Positions 1 to 5,520 are shown, numbered from the stretch's first letter. The stretch: 5,841 nucleotides of DNA from Bacillota bacterium (GCA_030526765.1 JAUNCB010000087.1:1-5841); one strand, 5' to 3'. Translations and numbers: made by a program. Notes: generated by a model not told the origin, from the letters alone.

Positions 1-232
1 GATTGGAGAGAATGCGGGAAAAGGTCGTTGCCGCACAGGTTGCCAGCAGAGTACCCAGAAAAGCCGTGCCGTTATGCCGTGTTACCAGCTGATAGGTGAG
101 CCAGCAGATAAAGGCCGCCATGCCGCAGAAGGGGATCTCCTTTCTGGGGGCATTGCATACGATGGCATAGCCCATGCAGGCGATCATGGCAATGATGGGA
201 TGTATCAGATAATAAAAAATCGCTTCATTCAT
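1..232 (-). CDS. ThrE-like exporter small subunit (DUF3815/YjjB type), partial
   Basis: Membrane protein that would form a two-component transporter with the product of the gene just upstream on the same strand. Only the first 77 residues are visible; the gene leaves the window at position 1. The start at 232 is preceded by GGAGGT (241-246) with 8 nt spacing. Translation begins MNEAIFYYLIHPIIAMIACM and shows hydrophobic stretches around residues 5-26, 35-50 and 56-70. The short cytosolic-type link N27-A-P-R-K-E32 and the W44/Y47 and N54-G55 region resemble the small subunit of split ThrE/YjjPB systems. Family knowledge: relatives export threonine/serine (Corynebacterium ThrE, a single fused protein) or succinate (E. 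coli YjjPB), so the substrate is not settled. It starts 19 nt after the large-subunit stop, so the two are almost surely co-transcribed. The family call leans on gene pairing as well as sequence. Confidence 0.8.
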   Translation of the reverse strand, partial: MNEAIFYYLIHPIIAMIACMGYAIVCNAPRKEIPFCGMAAFICWLTYQLVTRHNGTAFLGTLLATCAATTFSRILSN

Positions 233-251
233 GAACAGAAACCTCCGATCC

Positions 252-1013
252 TTAAGAAGACATATGGAAAATGGTCAGGGCAATGGCTACACCGCCGGCG
301 ATGGAAACCGCATTGAGCAGAACCTCCACCACCTTGGAGTTGCCGCTGATGAGGTTGCCCTCCAGCAGGTCACGCATGGCCTTGGAAAGAGCAAGCCCCG
401 GCAGGAGCGCCTTCATGGTGCCGATGATCATCTTGTCCAGCTGTGTATAGGGCAGGAGCAGATTTGCCGCACAGGCAGCAAGCCCTGTCACCAGACCGCC
501 CATCAGGGGGCCGAAGAAGAAGGGAACCTTCTTATCTCCGAAGTAAACCAGAGTGATCCCCATCAGAAGGGCGATGAAAAAGGAAATGAAGCCCTCCAGC
601 GGGCCGCCGCCAACCATTACGGCAAAGCCTGCGCCATTGATGGCATAGCCCAGCACACGGGTGCTGAAGCGGAAATTGGGGGCATGATAGATCTCCTTGC
701 AGCGCTCTGCCGCCTCATCAATGGTGATGGAGCCGGAAACAAAGGCACGGGACATATCATTCACCGCACAGATCTTTTCGAAATTGACCGCACGGCTTTT
801 TACACCGCGGCTCATGGAGAGAGGGCCTTTTTCCTCTCGGGGCAGGGTAACGATCAGGAGGGTACACAGAGCAAGTGCCTCCACCTTTTCTCTGCCGGAG
901 GTGCTGAGGATGCGGAGCATGGTGTCCTGCACGCGGAAGGTTTCCGCACCGGAGGCAAGCATCAGCTCACCGGCATCCAGCGCCAGATTGATTAGCTTGG
1001 TATCGTAATCCAT
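252..1013 (-). CDS. ThrE-like threonine/serine exporter family protein, large subunit (DUF1212/YjjP type)
   Basis: Inner-membrane transporter subunit of 253 residues. The N-terminal half (about 1-115) is soluble and carries the family signature A-G-E-L-M-L-A-S-G-A-E-T-F-R-V (residues 13-27). The C-terminal half has about five membrane segments (roughly 119-137, 142-158, 165-188, 193-209, 226-249). The conserved stretch LLPGLALSKAMRDLLEGN (203-220), followed by L-I-S-G (221-224), matches the PG...RD...G motif of the family. The start at 1013 was chosen over an upstream in-frame ATG at 1067 because GAAGGA (1021-1026) sits 7 nt before it and the predicted promoter would begin transcription near 1065. 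Family knowledge: members export threonine/serine, and E. coli YjjP with YjjB exports succinate; which applies here cannot be read from sequence. It is transcribed divergently from the thiamin operon, and its small-subunit partner follows after 19 nt. Confidence 0.88.
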   Translation of the reverse strand: MDYDTKLINLALDAGELMLASGAETFRVQDTMLRILSTSGREKVEALALCTLLIVTLPREEKGPLSMSRGVKSRAVNFEKICAVNDMSRAFVSGSITIDEAAERCKEIYHAPNFRFSTRVLGYAINGAGFAVMVGGGPLEGFISFFIALLMGITLVYFGDKKVPFFFGPLMGGLVTGLAACAANLLLPYTQLDKMIIGTMKALLPGLALSKAMRDLLEGNLISGNSKVVEVLLNAVSIAGGVAIALTIFHMSS

Positions 1014-1020
1014 TCGGATT

Positions 1021-1026
1021 TCCTTC
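1021..1026 (-). promoter_or_regulatory. Ribosome binding site deciding the ThrE large-subunit start
   Basis: GAAGGA on the minus strand, 7 nt before the ATG at 1013. The alternative in-frame ATG at 1067 has no such site and lies at the expected transcript start, so the shorter 253-residue protein is preferred. Confidence 0.75.
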
Positions 1027-1071
1027 TTTCTTTCTATTTCAAAAAGTGGGTTTTTCGTGTCAATCATCTTT

Positions 1072-1099
1072 ATTGTATTCGATTTTTTGGAAATGTAAA
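1072..1099 (-). promoter_or_regulatory. Sigma-A type promoter for the ThrE-like exporter genes
   Basis: On the minus strand, TTTACA (1099-1094) and TACAAT (1077-1072) are separated by 16 nt. Transcription would start near 1065, leaving a leader of about 50 nt before the ATG at 1013. Each box is one mismatch from consensus. The assignment is by pattern only. Confidence 0.6.
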
Positions 1100-1100
1100 G

Positions 1101-1132
1101 GGGGAATATTTCGTTTGCGAACGAATTTCCCC
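1101..1132. repeat. Interrupted inverted repeat next to the minus-strand -35 box
   Basis: GGGGAA (1101-1106) pairs with TTCCCC (1127-1132), and inside it TTCGTT (1110-1115) pairs with AACGAA (1120-1125) around a 4-nt centre TGCG. It begins one base beyond the -35 box of the exporter promoter, so it is not in that transcript. This placement suggests a DNA-binding site rather than an RNA hairpin. On the plus strand it is followed by a T-rich run (1133-1140), so a terminator of antisense transcription from the left is a weaker alternative. Confidence 0.5.
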
Positions 1133-1173
1133 TTCTTTTTCCAAAAAGGCGGAAAACATGGGAAAAGAAGGGG
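1129..1173. repeat. Long inverted repeat abutting the tenA-operon -35 box
   Basis: CCCCTTCTTTT (1129-1139) is the exact reverse complement of AAAAGAAGGGG (1163-1173). The match continues inward to 1142/1160 with one T-G pair, giving 14 paired positions around a 17-nt centre. The right arm ends directly before the -35 box at 1174, and the left arm shares its CCCC with the neighbouring inverted repeat. It lies upstream of the predicted transcript start, so a role as operator or structured DNA is more likely than an RNA hairpin. No regulator can be named. Confidence 0.5.
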
Positions 1174-1201
1174 TTTACAACGCTTTTTTTTCTGCTATAA
1201 T
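1174..1201 (+). promoter_or_regulatory. Sigma-A promoter of the TPP-riboswitch/tenA-thiZXY operon
   Basis: TTTACA (1174-1179) and a perfect TATAAT (1196-1201) are separated by 16 nt. Transcription would start near 1208, just ahead of the riboswitch aptamer. It faces away from the exporter promoter, whose -35 box lies 74 bp to the left. Confidence 0.82.
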
Positions 1202-1215
1202 GATTACAACTGAAT

Positions 1216-1322
1216 AGATTTCAGAAAGCTGGGGGTGCTGCCGTTGAGCAGCTGAGAGGAAATGATTCTTTCCAACCCTTTGAACTTGATGTGGTTAGTA
1301 CCAACGGAGGGAAGCGAATCTT
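1216..1322 (+). ncRNA. TPP riboswitch (THI element) aptamer
   Basis: Binds thiamin pyrophosphate in the nascent transcript and controls the downstream thiamin salvage genes. Conserved blocks are present in order: GGGGGTGC (1231-1238), a side hairpin GCTGC/GCAGC (1237-1241 with 1248-1252), CTGAGA (1252-1257), ACCC (1275-1278) which pairs with GGGT (1233-1236) to form P2, TGAACTTGAT (1281-1290), GGTTAGTACC (1293-1302) and GGAGGGAAGC (1306-1315). Outer pairing AGATT (1216-1220) with AATCT (1317-1321) and GCT (1228-1230) with AGC (1313-1315) closes the domain. The outer edges are approximate. CTGAGA contacts the pyrimidine of TPP in known structures. The aptamer is followed within about 12 nt by an intrinsic terminator, indicating transcriptional OFF control. 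Confidence 0.96.
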
Positions 1323-1333
1323 AGAAAGCGAAT

Positions 1334-1369
1334 AAAGCCTTTCCCCAATGGGAAGGGCTTTTCTTTTTT
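1334..1369 (+). terminator. Riboswitch-controlled intrinsic terminator upstream of tenA
   Basis: A 12-bp stem (1334-1345 with 1350-1361, including one U-G pair) with loop CAAT is followed by TTCTTTTTT through 1369. The 5' arm TTTCCC (1340-1345) can also pair with GGGAAG (1309-1314) at the 3' end of the aptamer. TPP binding holds that segment inside the aptamer, frees the arm and lets the terminator form. Without TPP the alternative pairing would act as antiterminator. The terminator is seen directly; the switching scheme is inferred. Confidence 0.9.
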
Positions 1370-1382
1370 GCCTTTCGCTTTT

Positions 1383-1401
1383 CCTTTCCTAAAAGAAAGG
1401 A
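1383..1401 (+). promoter_or_regulatory. tenA ribosome binding site within a small hairpin
   Basis: AAAGGA (1396-1401) lies 9 nt before the tenA ATG. CCTTTC (1383-1388) is exactly complementary to GAAAGG (1395-1400), which covers most of that site, with a 6-nt loop. The hairpin could dampen tenA translation independently of the terminator. It is short and AT-rich, so its effect may be slight. Confidence 0.5.
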
Positions 1402-1410
1402 TGCAGGATA

Positions 1411-2070
1411 ATGAAACTGACAGAAAAACTCTATGAAGCGGCAAAGCCCGTCTGGGACGGCTATCTTTCACAGCCCTTTGTGAAGGAACTGGGGGAGGGC
1501 ACCCTTAGCCCTGAGCGGTTCCGCTTCTATATGATACAGGATTACCGCTATCTGCTGCAGTATGCCAAGGTGTTTGCTCTGGGCATCGTGAAGGCGGAGG
1601 AGGAAGCCCTGCAGCGGCTGTTTGCGGAAATGGTGCATGAAACACTGGACGGGGAAATGCAGGTGCATAAGGCATATATGGCAAGGCTGGGCATCACGGA
1701 GGCAGAGGTGGCGGAAACAAAAACCGCTCTGACGAATCAGTCCTACACCTCCTATATGCTGGATGAAGCCCATAAGGGCGGCGCACTGGAGATCCTTGTG
1801 GCTGTTCTTTCCTGTGCATGGAGCTATCAGATGATCGGGGAAAGCCATAAGAAGCTTACAGGGGCGCTGGAGCATCCCCTCTACGGAGAATGGGTGAACG
1901 GCTATTCCTGCGAAGCCTATTGTGCAGGCACACAGCGCATCATTGATCTGGTGGATCGCTACGGGGCGGATATTTCTGCGGAAAGAGAGGCCCATCTGAA
2001 GGAGATTTTTGTAAACTGCAGCCGCTATGAGGCTGATTTCTGGGATATGGCATATGAAATGCGGGGATAA
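1411..2070 (+). CDS. tenA: Aminopyrimidine aminohydrolase / thiaminase II (TenA)
   Basis: Cytosolic enzyme of 219 residues, the usual TenA length. It hydrolyses 4-amino-5-aminomethyl-2-methylpyrimidine to HMP plus ammonia in thiamin salvage; thiamin cleavage (thiaminase II) is a side activity of the family. The residues known from Bacillus TenA are in register: D44 and Y47 in the M-I-Q-D-Y-R-Y segment, Y112, the nucleophile C135 in L-S-C-A-W-S-Y with Y139, and the late glutamate E207 in S-R-Y-E-A-D-F-W. The W161...Y165 segment of the active-site wall is also present, so the enzyme looks intact. It is the first gene of the riboswitch-controlled operon, 41 nt ahead of the ABC ATPase. Grouping with an ABC importer argues for salvage rather than destruction of thiamin. 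Confidence 0.95.
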   Translation: MKLTEKLYEAAKPVWDGYLSQPFVKELGEGTLSPERFRFYMIQDYRYLLQYAKVFALGIVKAEEEALQRLFAEMVHETLDGEMQVHKAYMARLGITEAEVAETKTALTNQSYTSYMLDEAHKGGALEILVAVLSCAWSYQMIGESHKKLTGALEHPLYGEWVNGYSCEAYCAGTQRIIDLVDRYGADISAEREAHLKEIFVNCSRYEADFWDMAYEMRG

Positions 2071-2111
2071 AGAAGGGTTTTTATGCCTGCTGAAAAAGGA
2101 GTAATGTAATT

Positions 2112-2864
2112 ATGTTGGAATTTAAGAATGTAACATTCCAATACGAGGGGGATGAAGTTCCCATGATGACAGATCTGTCCTTTTCCGTGGAGGAGGGGGA
2201 CTTTGTGTCCATCATCGGTGCATCGGGCTGCGGCAAAAGCACCATTTTCCGCCTCATCAACGGGCTGGAAAAGCTGCAGCAGGGGGAGATCACCGTGGAC
2301 GGCAAGCCCATCGGGTCGCTGAAGCAATACAGTGCCTTCATGCCTCAGAAGGATCTGCTCTTTCCATGGAGGACGGTTGCGGAGAATATCTGCCTGCCCA
2401 TGGAGCTGGCAGGGGTGGAAAAAAAGGAACAGGAAGCCCGCTGTAAGGAAGTTCTGGAGCAGGTTGGGCTTCTGGATTATGAACGGAAATACCCGAAAGA
2501 CCTTTCGGGCGGCATGAAGCAGCGGGTATCCTTTGCACGAACCCTCCTTTCGGGGGCGGATATGCTGCTTCTGGACGAGCCCTTTTCCGCACTGGACTTT
2601 CTGACCAGAGTGGATATGCAGGAGTGGCTTTTAAAGCAGAGAGCCCATTATCATAAAACCATTCTTTTTATCACCCACGATGTGGAGGAGGCCATCTTCC
2701 TTTCCAGAAAGATTTTCGTCATTCAGGACAGACCCTTTTCCTCCATGGAAATGGTGGAGGTGCCGCTGCCCGAGGAAAGAGACCGCAGTGATCTGAAACG
2801 CCCCGAGATCGTGGAGCTGAAGGAACAACTCATTGGGAAATTGAGAAGGAGTGTGAGTGTATGA
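2112..2864 (+). CDS. thiZ: Thiamin-pyrimidine precursor ABC transporter, ATP-binding protein (ThiZ)
   Basis: Cytosolic ATPase of 250 residues that powers import through the ThiX permease. All ABC motifs are intact: Walker A G-A-S-G-C-G-K-S-T (36-44), Q-loop Gln79 in M-P-Q, signature L-S-G-G-M (131-135), Walker B M-L-L-L-D-E (151-156) with catalytic E156, D-loop S-A-L-D (159-162) and switch His189 in I-T-H-D. The Q-loop region M-P-Q-K-D-L-L-F-P-W-R-T-V and the T-H-D-V-E-E-A-I-F-L-S stretch are typical of the nitrate/sulfonate/taurine-type importers that include ThiXYZ. The start follows AAGGAG (2096-2101) at 10 nt. A nearer ATG at 2104 is followed at once by a stop. Its stop overlaps the next start by 4 nt (ATGA), implying translational coupling. 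The substrate is inferred from the TPP riboswitch and tenA, not from this protein. Confidence 0.92.
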   Translation: MLEFKNVTFQYEGDEVPMMTDLSFSVEEGDFVSIIGASGCGKSTIFRLINGLEKLQQGEITVDGKPIGSLKQYSAFMPQKDLLFPWRTVAENICLPMELAGVEKKEQEARCKEVLEQVGLLDYERKYPKDLSGGMKQRVSFARTLLSGADMLLLDEPFSALDFLTRVDMQEWLLKQRAHYHKTILFITHDVEEAIFLSRKIFVIQDRPFSSMEMVEVPLPEERDRSDLKRPEIVELKEQLIGKLRRSVSV

Positions 2865-3601
2865 AAAACATTTCTTCTTTAATATTGGTATTTCTGCTGC
2901 TGATGGTGTGGCAGGGGGCAGCCATGGGCATCGATGCGGCATATATCCTGCCCTCTCCCATAGAGATCCTTGTAAGGCTGTGGGAACTGCGGGAGCCGCT
3001 GTTTCTGGTGCATCTGCCTGCCACCATGGGGGTAACGGCACTGGGGCTGTGCATTTCTGTGGCACTGGGGCTCATCCTTGCCGTTTCCATGGACTGGAAT
3101 CCTCGTCTGGAAAAGGCCCTCTATCCTGTGATCGTGGCATCCCAGACCATTCCCACCACTGCCATTGCGCCCCTGTTCATCCTGTGGTTCGGCTATGGCA
3201 TCTGGAGCAAGGTGCTGGTGACCATCCTCATGACCTTCTTCCCCATTGCCATCACCGTATTTGACGGGCTGAAGGGAACGAAACGGGAAATGGAGGAACT
3301 GCTCCTTACCTACGGTGCAACAAAAAAAGACATTTTTCTGAAGCTGAAGCTGCCTACGGCACTGCCCCATTTCTTTTCCGCCATCAAAATGGCGATCCCC
3401 CTCAGTGTGATCGGGGCTGCCATTGCGGAGTGGCTGGGTGCCCAGAGCGGCCTTGGCTATTTCAGCAAACGCATGATGACCCAGCTGGACGGGGCAGGGG
3501 TATTCGCCCCTGTGGTGCTGCTTTCCGTGGTGGCAATGCTCACCGTCTGGATCATTACGCTGATCGAAAATAAAATCATCACATGGAGAAAAGAACTGTG
3601 A
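2861..3601 (+). CDS. thiX: Thiamin-pyrimidine precursor ABC transporter, permease (ThiX)
   Basis: Inner-membrane permease of 246 residues (BPD_transp_1 fold), which as a homodimer would receive substrate from ThiY and couple to ThiZ. Hydrophobic segments lie near residues 5-22, 54-77, 88-110, 115-135, 175-192 and 214-236. The cytoplasmic EAA loop is clear at about 145-170: E145-E146, G152, I158 and L164-P165. N-terminal Y-I-L-P-S-P (28-33) and the A-I-A-P-L-F-I-L-W-F-G-Y-G (101-113) stretch are typical of the SsuC/TauC/ThiX group. The start overlaps the thiZ stop (ATGA) and has AAGGAG (2846-2851) 9 nt before it. The stop is followed by a 23-nt gap to thiY. It appears complete. Confidence 0.92.
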   Translation: MKNISSLILVFLLLMVWQGAAMGIDAAYILPSPIEILVRLWELREPLFLVHLPATMGVTALGLCISVALGLILAVSMDWNPRLEKALYPVIVASQTIPTTAIAPLFILWFGYGIWSKVLVTILMTFFPIAITVFDGLKGTKREMEELLLTYGATKKDIFLKLKLPTALPHFFSAIKMAIPLSVIGAAIAEWLGAQSGLGYFSKRMMTQLDGAGVFAPVVLLSVVAMLTVWIITLIENKIITWRKEL

Positions 3602-3610
3602 TCTCGAAAA

Positions 3611-3616
3611 AGGAGG
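3611..3616 (+). promoter_or_regulatory. Ribosome binding site deciding the thiY start
   Basis: AGGAGG lies 8 nt before the ATG at 3625. It supports that start over the in-frame ATG at 3583, which lies inside thiX and would place 14 charged residues ahead of a clean lipoprotein signal peptide. Confidence 0.85.
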
Positions 3617-3624
3617 TTTTTATT

Positions 3625-4629
3625 ATGAAGAAAGTTGCTGCATTGCTTCTGACGGCTGTGCTGGCGTTTTCCGCAGCAGGCTGCGGCGGCAGTGAACCTG
3701 CGGCGGAGGAAAACGGACTGGAGGATTTCTCCATCGTTCTGGACTGGTATCCCAATGCCATCCATGCCTTTTTATATGCAGCCCAGGAAAAGGGCTATTT
3801 TGCGGAAGAGGGGCTGAATCTGGTGGTGCATTTCCCTGCCAATACCAATGACGGCATTTCCCTGCCTGCGGCGGGCAAGGCGGATCTGGGGATGTATTAT
3901 CTGCAGGATGCCATTCTGACAGCAGTGGAGGAGGAAGTCCCCATTGTTTCCATCGGCGCAGTGGCGCAGAAATCTCTGGATGTGGTGATCGCACTGGAGG
4001 AAAGCGGCATTGCCACAGCGGCAGATCTGGAAGGCAAAAAGATCGGCTATGCAGGCACAGCCCTTTCCGAGGCGAAAATTGCCTGTATGCTGGAGGAGGC
4101 AGGGCTTTCCGCAGCGGAATGCAGCCTGATCGATGTGGGCTTTGACCTGCTGACCGCCACCACTACAGGACAGGTGGATGCCACCATCGGCAATATGGTG
4201 AATCATGAGGTGCCGCAGCTGGAGGAGGCAGGTATTCCCATAAATTATTTCTCCCCCACAGAATATGGTGTGCCCGAATATTATGAACTGGTATTCCTTG
4301 CAGGCAGAGATATGGTGGAGGAAAATCCCGAAAAGCTGCAGAAATTCCTGCGGGCAGCGGCAAAGGGCTTTGATTTCATGCAGGAAAACCCCGCAGAAGC
4401 CCTGCAGATTTTGCTGGAGCATCAGAATGCGGAAAATTTCCCCCTGACCCTTTCCGTGGAGGAGGCAAGCATGGAGGCACTGCTTCCCGTGATGGAAACG
4501 GCGGAAGCCCCCTTCCTTTCTCAGGATGTGGCAGTGTGGCAGGAAAATGCAGACTGGCTCTATGAAAGGGGCATCCTCAGCGAACAGGCGGATGTTTCCT
4601 ATCTGGTGGCAGATCTTGCGGCAGAATGA
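3625..4629 (+). CDS. thiY: Thiamin-pyrimidine precursor ABC transporter, substrate-binding lipoprotein (ThiY, NMT1/THI5-like)
   Basis: Surface-anchored binding protein of 334 residues that captures a pyrimidine precursor of thiamin and delivers it to ThiX. The N-terminus is a lipoprotein signal: M-K-K, a hydrophobic core (about 4-15) and lipobox S-A-A-G-C with lipidated C20. A short acidic linker (21-33) follows. The NMT1/THI5 domain starts at about residue 35 with I-V-L-D-W-Y-P-N (37-44), then A-F-L-Y-A-A-Q-E-K-G-Y-F-A-E-E-G-L (48-64), both characteristic of the family. Family knowledge: Bacillus halodurans ThiY binds formyl-aminopyrimidine (FAMP), and yeast THI5 homologues share the fold. 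The mature protein is rich in Glu and Ala and strongly acidic. It is last in the operon and is followed 11 nt later by a terminator. Riboswitch and tenA context make a riboflavin- or sulfonate-type ligand unlikely, but the ligand is inferred. Confidence 0.92.
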   Translation: MKKVAALLLTAVLAFSAAGCGGSEPAAEENGLEDFSIVLDWYPNAIHAFLYAAQEKGYFAEEGLNLVVHFPANTNDGISLPAAGKADLGMYYLQDAILTAVEEEVPIVSIGAVAQKSLDVVIALEESGIATAADLEGKKIGYAGTALSEAKIACMLEEAGLSAAECSLIDVGFDLLTATTTGQVDATIGNMVNHEVPQLEEAGIPINYFSPTEYGVPEYYELVFLAGRDMVEENPEKLQKFLRAAAKGFDFMQENPAEALQILLEHQNAENFPLTLSVEEASMEALLPVMETAEAPFLSQDVAVWQENADWLYERGILSEQADVSYLVADLAAE

Positions 4630-4640
4630 ACGGCAAAACA

Positions 4641-4676
4641 AAGGCTGTGCTCTTGAAAAAGGCACGGCCTTTTTTT
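4641..4676 (+). terminator. Intrinsic terminator of the tenA-thiZXY operon
   Basis: AAGGCTGTGC (4641-4650) pairs with GCACGGCCTT (4662-4671), a 10-bp stem with one U-G pair and an 11-nt loop, followed by T's to 4676. It starts 11 nt after the thiY stop. Confidence 0.92.
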
Positions 4677-4681
4677 ATAAT
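4653..4681 (+). promoter_or_regulatory. Sigma-A promoter for the SDR-BrkB unit, embedded in the thiY terminator
   Basis: TTGAAA (4653-4658) and a perfect TATAAT (4676-4681) are separated by the ideal 17 nt. The -35 lies in the terminator loop and the -10 begins at the last base of its T-tract. Transcription would start near 4688, about 55 nt before the SDR start. T-tract sequence can resemble -10 boxes by chance, but the matching -35 at exact spacing makes this persuasive. Confidence 0.7.
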
Positions 4682-4701
4682 GAAGAAAGATGTTTTTGAT
4701 T

Positions 4702-4737
4702 GGGAGGCTCGTTGGTAAGGGAACTCCCGTAAGGAGG
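4702..4737 (+). promoter_or_regulatory. SDR leader with ribosome binding site and competing short pairings
   Basis: The ribosome binding site AAGGAGG (4731-4737) is 5 nt before the ATG at 4743. CTCC (4724-4727) can pair either with GGAG in that site (4733-4736, 5-nt loop) or, as CTCCC (4724-4728), with GGGAG upstream (4702-4706, 17-nt loop). The two pairings exclude each other, but both are short, so a regulatory role is only a suggestion. Confidence 0.3.
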
Positions 4738-4742
4738 AAACG

Positions 4743-5492
4743 ATGAAAGCACTGATCACAGGAGCAACCAGCGGCATCGGTCGGGAAATGGCGATCCTTC
4801 TGGCAGGGCAGGGGGTCGAGCTGATCCTTGCCAGCAGAGACAGGAAAAAAATGCAGGCTCTTGCCCGCCGTCTGCCTGTCAGCGTACGGATCATTCCCGT
4901 TGATCTGTCCCGAGAGGCGGATTGCTTCTATTTATATGAAGAAACAAAAAATGAGGAGATAGATATCCTCATCAATAACGCAGGCTTCGGTGCCTTTGGC
5001 TGCAGCTGGGAGGTGCCTCTGGAAACGGAGCTGAATATGCTGGATCTGAATGTGCGGGCGGTGCATATTCTGACGAAGCTTTTTCTGGCGGATTTCCGCA
5101 GGAGGGATCACGGCTATATCCTCAATGTGGCATCTGCGGCAGGCTTTCTGGCTGGGCCCATGATGTCCGCCTATTATGCAACGAAGGCTTATGTGCTGCG
5201 CTATACGGAAGCCATCCATGAGGAGCTGCGGCAGAGCGGCTCCCGTGTGAAGATCTCCGCCCTCTGCCCCGGCCATGTGGAAACGGGCTTCGATCGGCGT
5301 GCCAATGTGAAGCATTCCATCGGCGGCGTTTCCGCCCGTAAGGTGGCAAGGGCAGGCATCGCAGGGCTGCTGCGGGGGGATGTGGTCATCCTGCCGGGGG
5401 CATTGATGAAGCTGACCTATTGGGGAGAAAAGCTCCTCTCCGAAGGGCTGCTGCTGCGGGCGGCATATTTCGCCCAGTCCCGAAAGAAATAA
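4743..5492 (+). CDS. SDR family NAD(P)-dependent oxidoreductase
   Basis: Cytosolic classical short-chain dehydrogenase/reductase of 249 residues, the normal family length. Cofactor motif T-G-A-T-S-G-I-G (6-13) is intact. S31-R32-D33 after the second strand suggests NADP(H) rather than NAD(H). D54 contacts the adenine in relatives, and N78-N79-A80-G81 stabilises the fold. The catalytic set is N103, S131 (N-V-A-S), Y144 and K148 (Y-x-x-x-K in S-A-Y-Y-A-T-K), with P176-G177 after the sheet core. The C-terminal tail (about 215-249) is basic and hydrophobic, as in SDRs annotated DltE/YqjQ-like that act on lipid or aldehyde substrates; this is a loose resemblance. The substrate is unknown. It has its own predicted promoter and sits 28 nt before a BrkB-family gene, with which it is probably co-transcribed. 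Confidence 0.93.
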   Translation: MKALITGATSGIGREMAILLAGQGVELILASRDRKKMQALARRLPVSVRIIPVDLSREADCFYLYEETKNEEIDILINNAGFGAFGCSWEVPLETELNMLDLNVRAVHILTKLFLADFRRRDHGYILNVASAAGFLAGPMMSAYYATKAYVLRYTEAIHEELRQSGSRVKISALCPGHVETGFDRRANVKHSIGGVSARKVARAGIAGLLRGDVVILPGALMKLTYWGEKLLSEGLLLRAAYFAQSRKK

Positions 5493-5520
5493 GGGCAGGG
5501 CATCAGAAAGGAAGAAAACC

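Noticed and set aside
231..995. 254-codon open frame on the plus strand opposite the ThrE large subunit
   Set aside because: It is antisense to a clear membrane protein with family motifs, and its translation is low-complexity-like (rich in G, H, Q) with no recognisable domain. No ribosome binding site precedes its start.
1035..1063. Perfect TTGACA (1063-1058, minus strand) as an alternative exporter promoter
   Set aside because: At 17-18 nt spacing the -10 would be GAAATA or AAATAG, a poor match, and the transcript would begin almost at the ribosome binding site. The TTTACA/TACAAT pair at 1099-1072 is better.
1101..1140. Hairpin plus T-run read as a plus-strand terminator
   Set aside because: No plus-strand gene lies upstream, and the T-run is interrupted. 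Position against two promoters favours an operator-like element, although blocking of antisense transcription is not excluded.
2104..2109. ATG-TAA minimal reading frame between the thiZ ribosome binding site and start
   Set aside because: Only 2 nt from the ribosome binding site and one codon long; most likely chance sequence in an AT-rich spacer.
3583..3624. Extended thiY start at 3583
   Set aside because: It would overlap thiX, lacks a good ribosome binding site, and puts charged residues before the lipoprotein signal; the start at 3625 has AGGAGG at 8 nt.
3772..4665. 297-codon open frame on the minus strand opposite thiY
   Set aside because: Its translation is rich in His, Cys and Gln as expected from the complement of a biased gene, has no domain, and runs through the operon terminator region.
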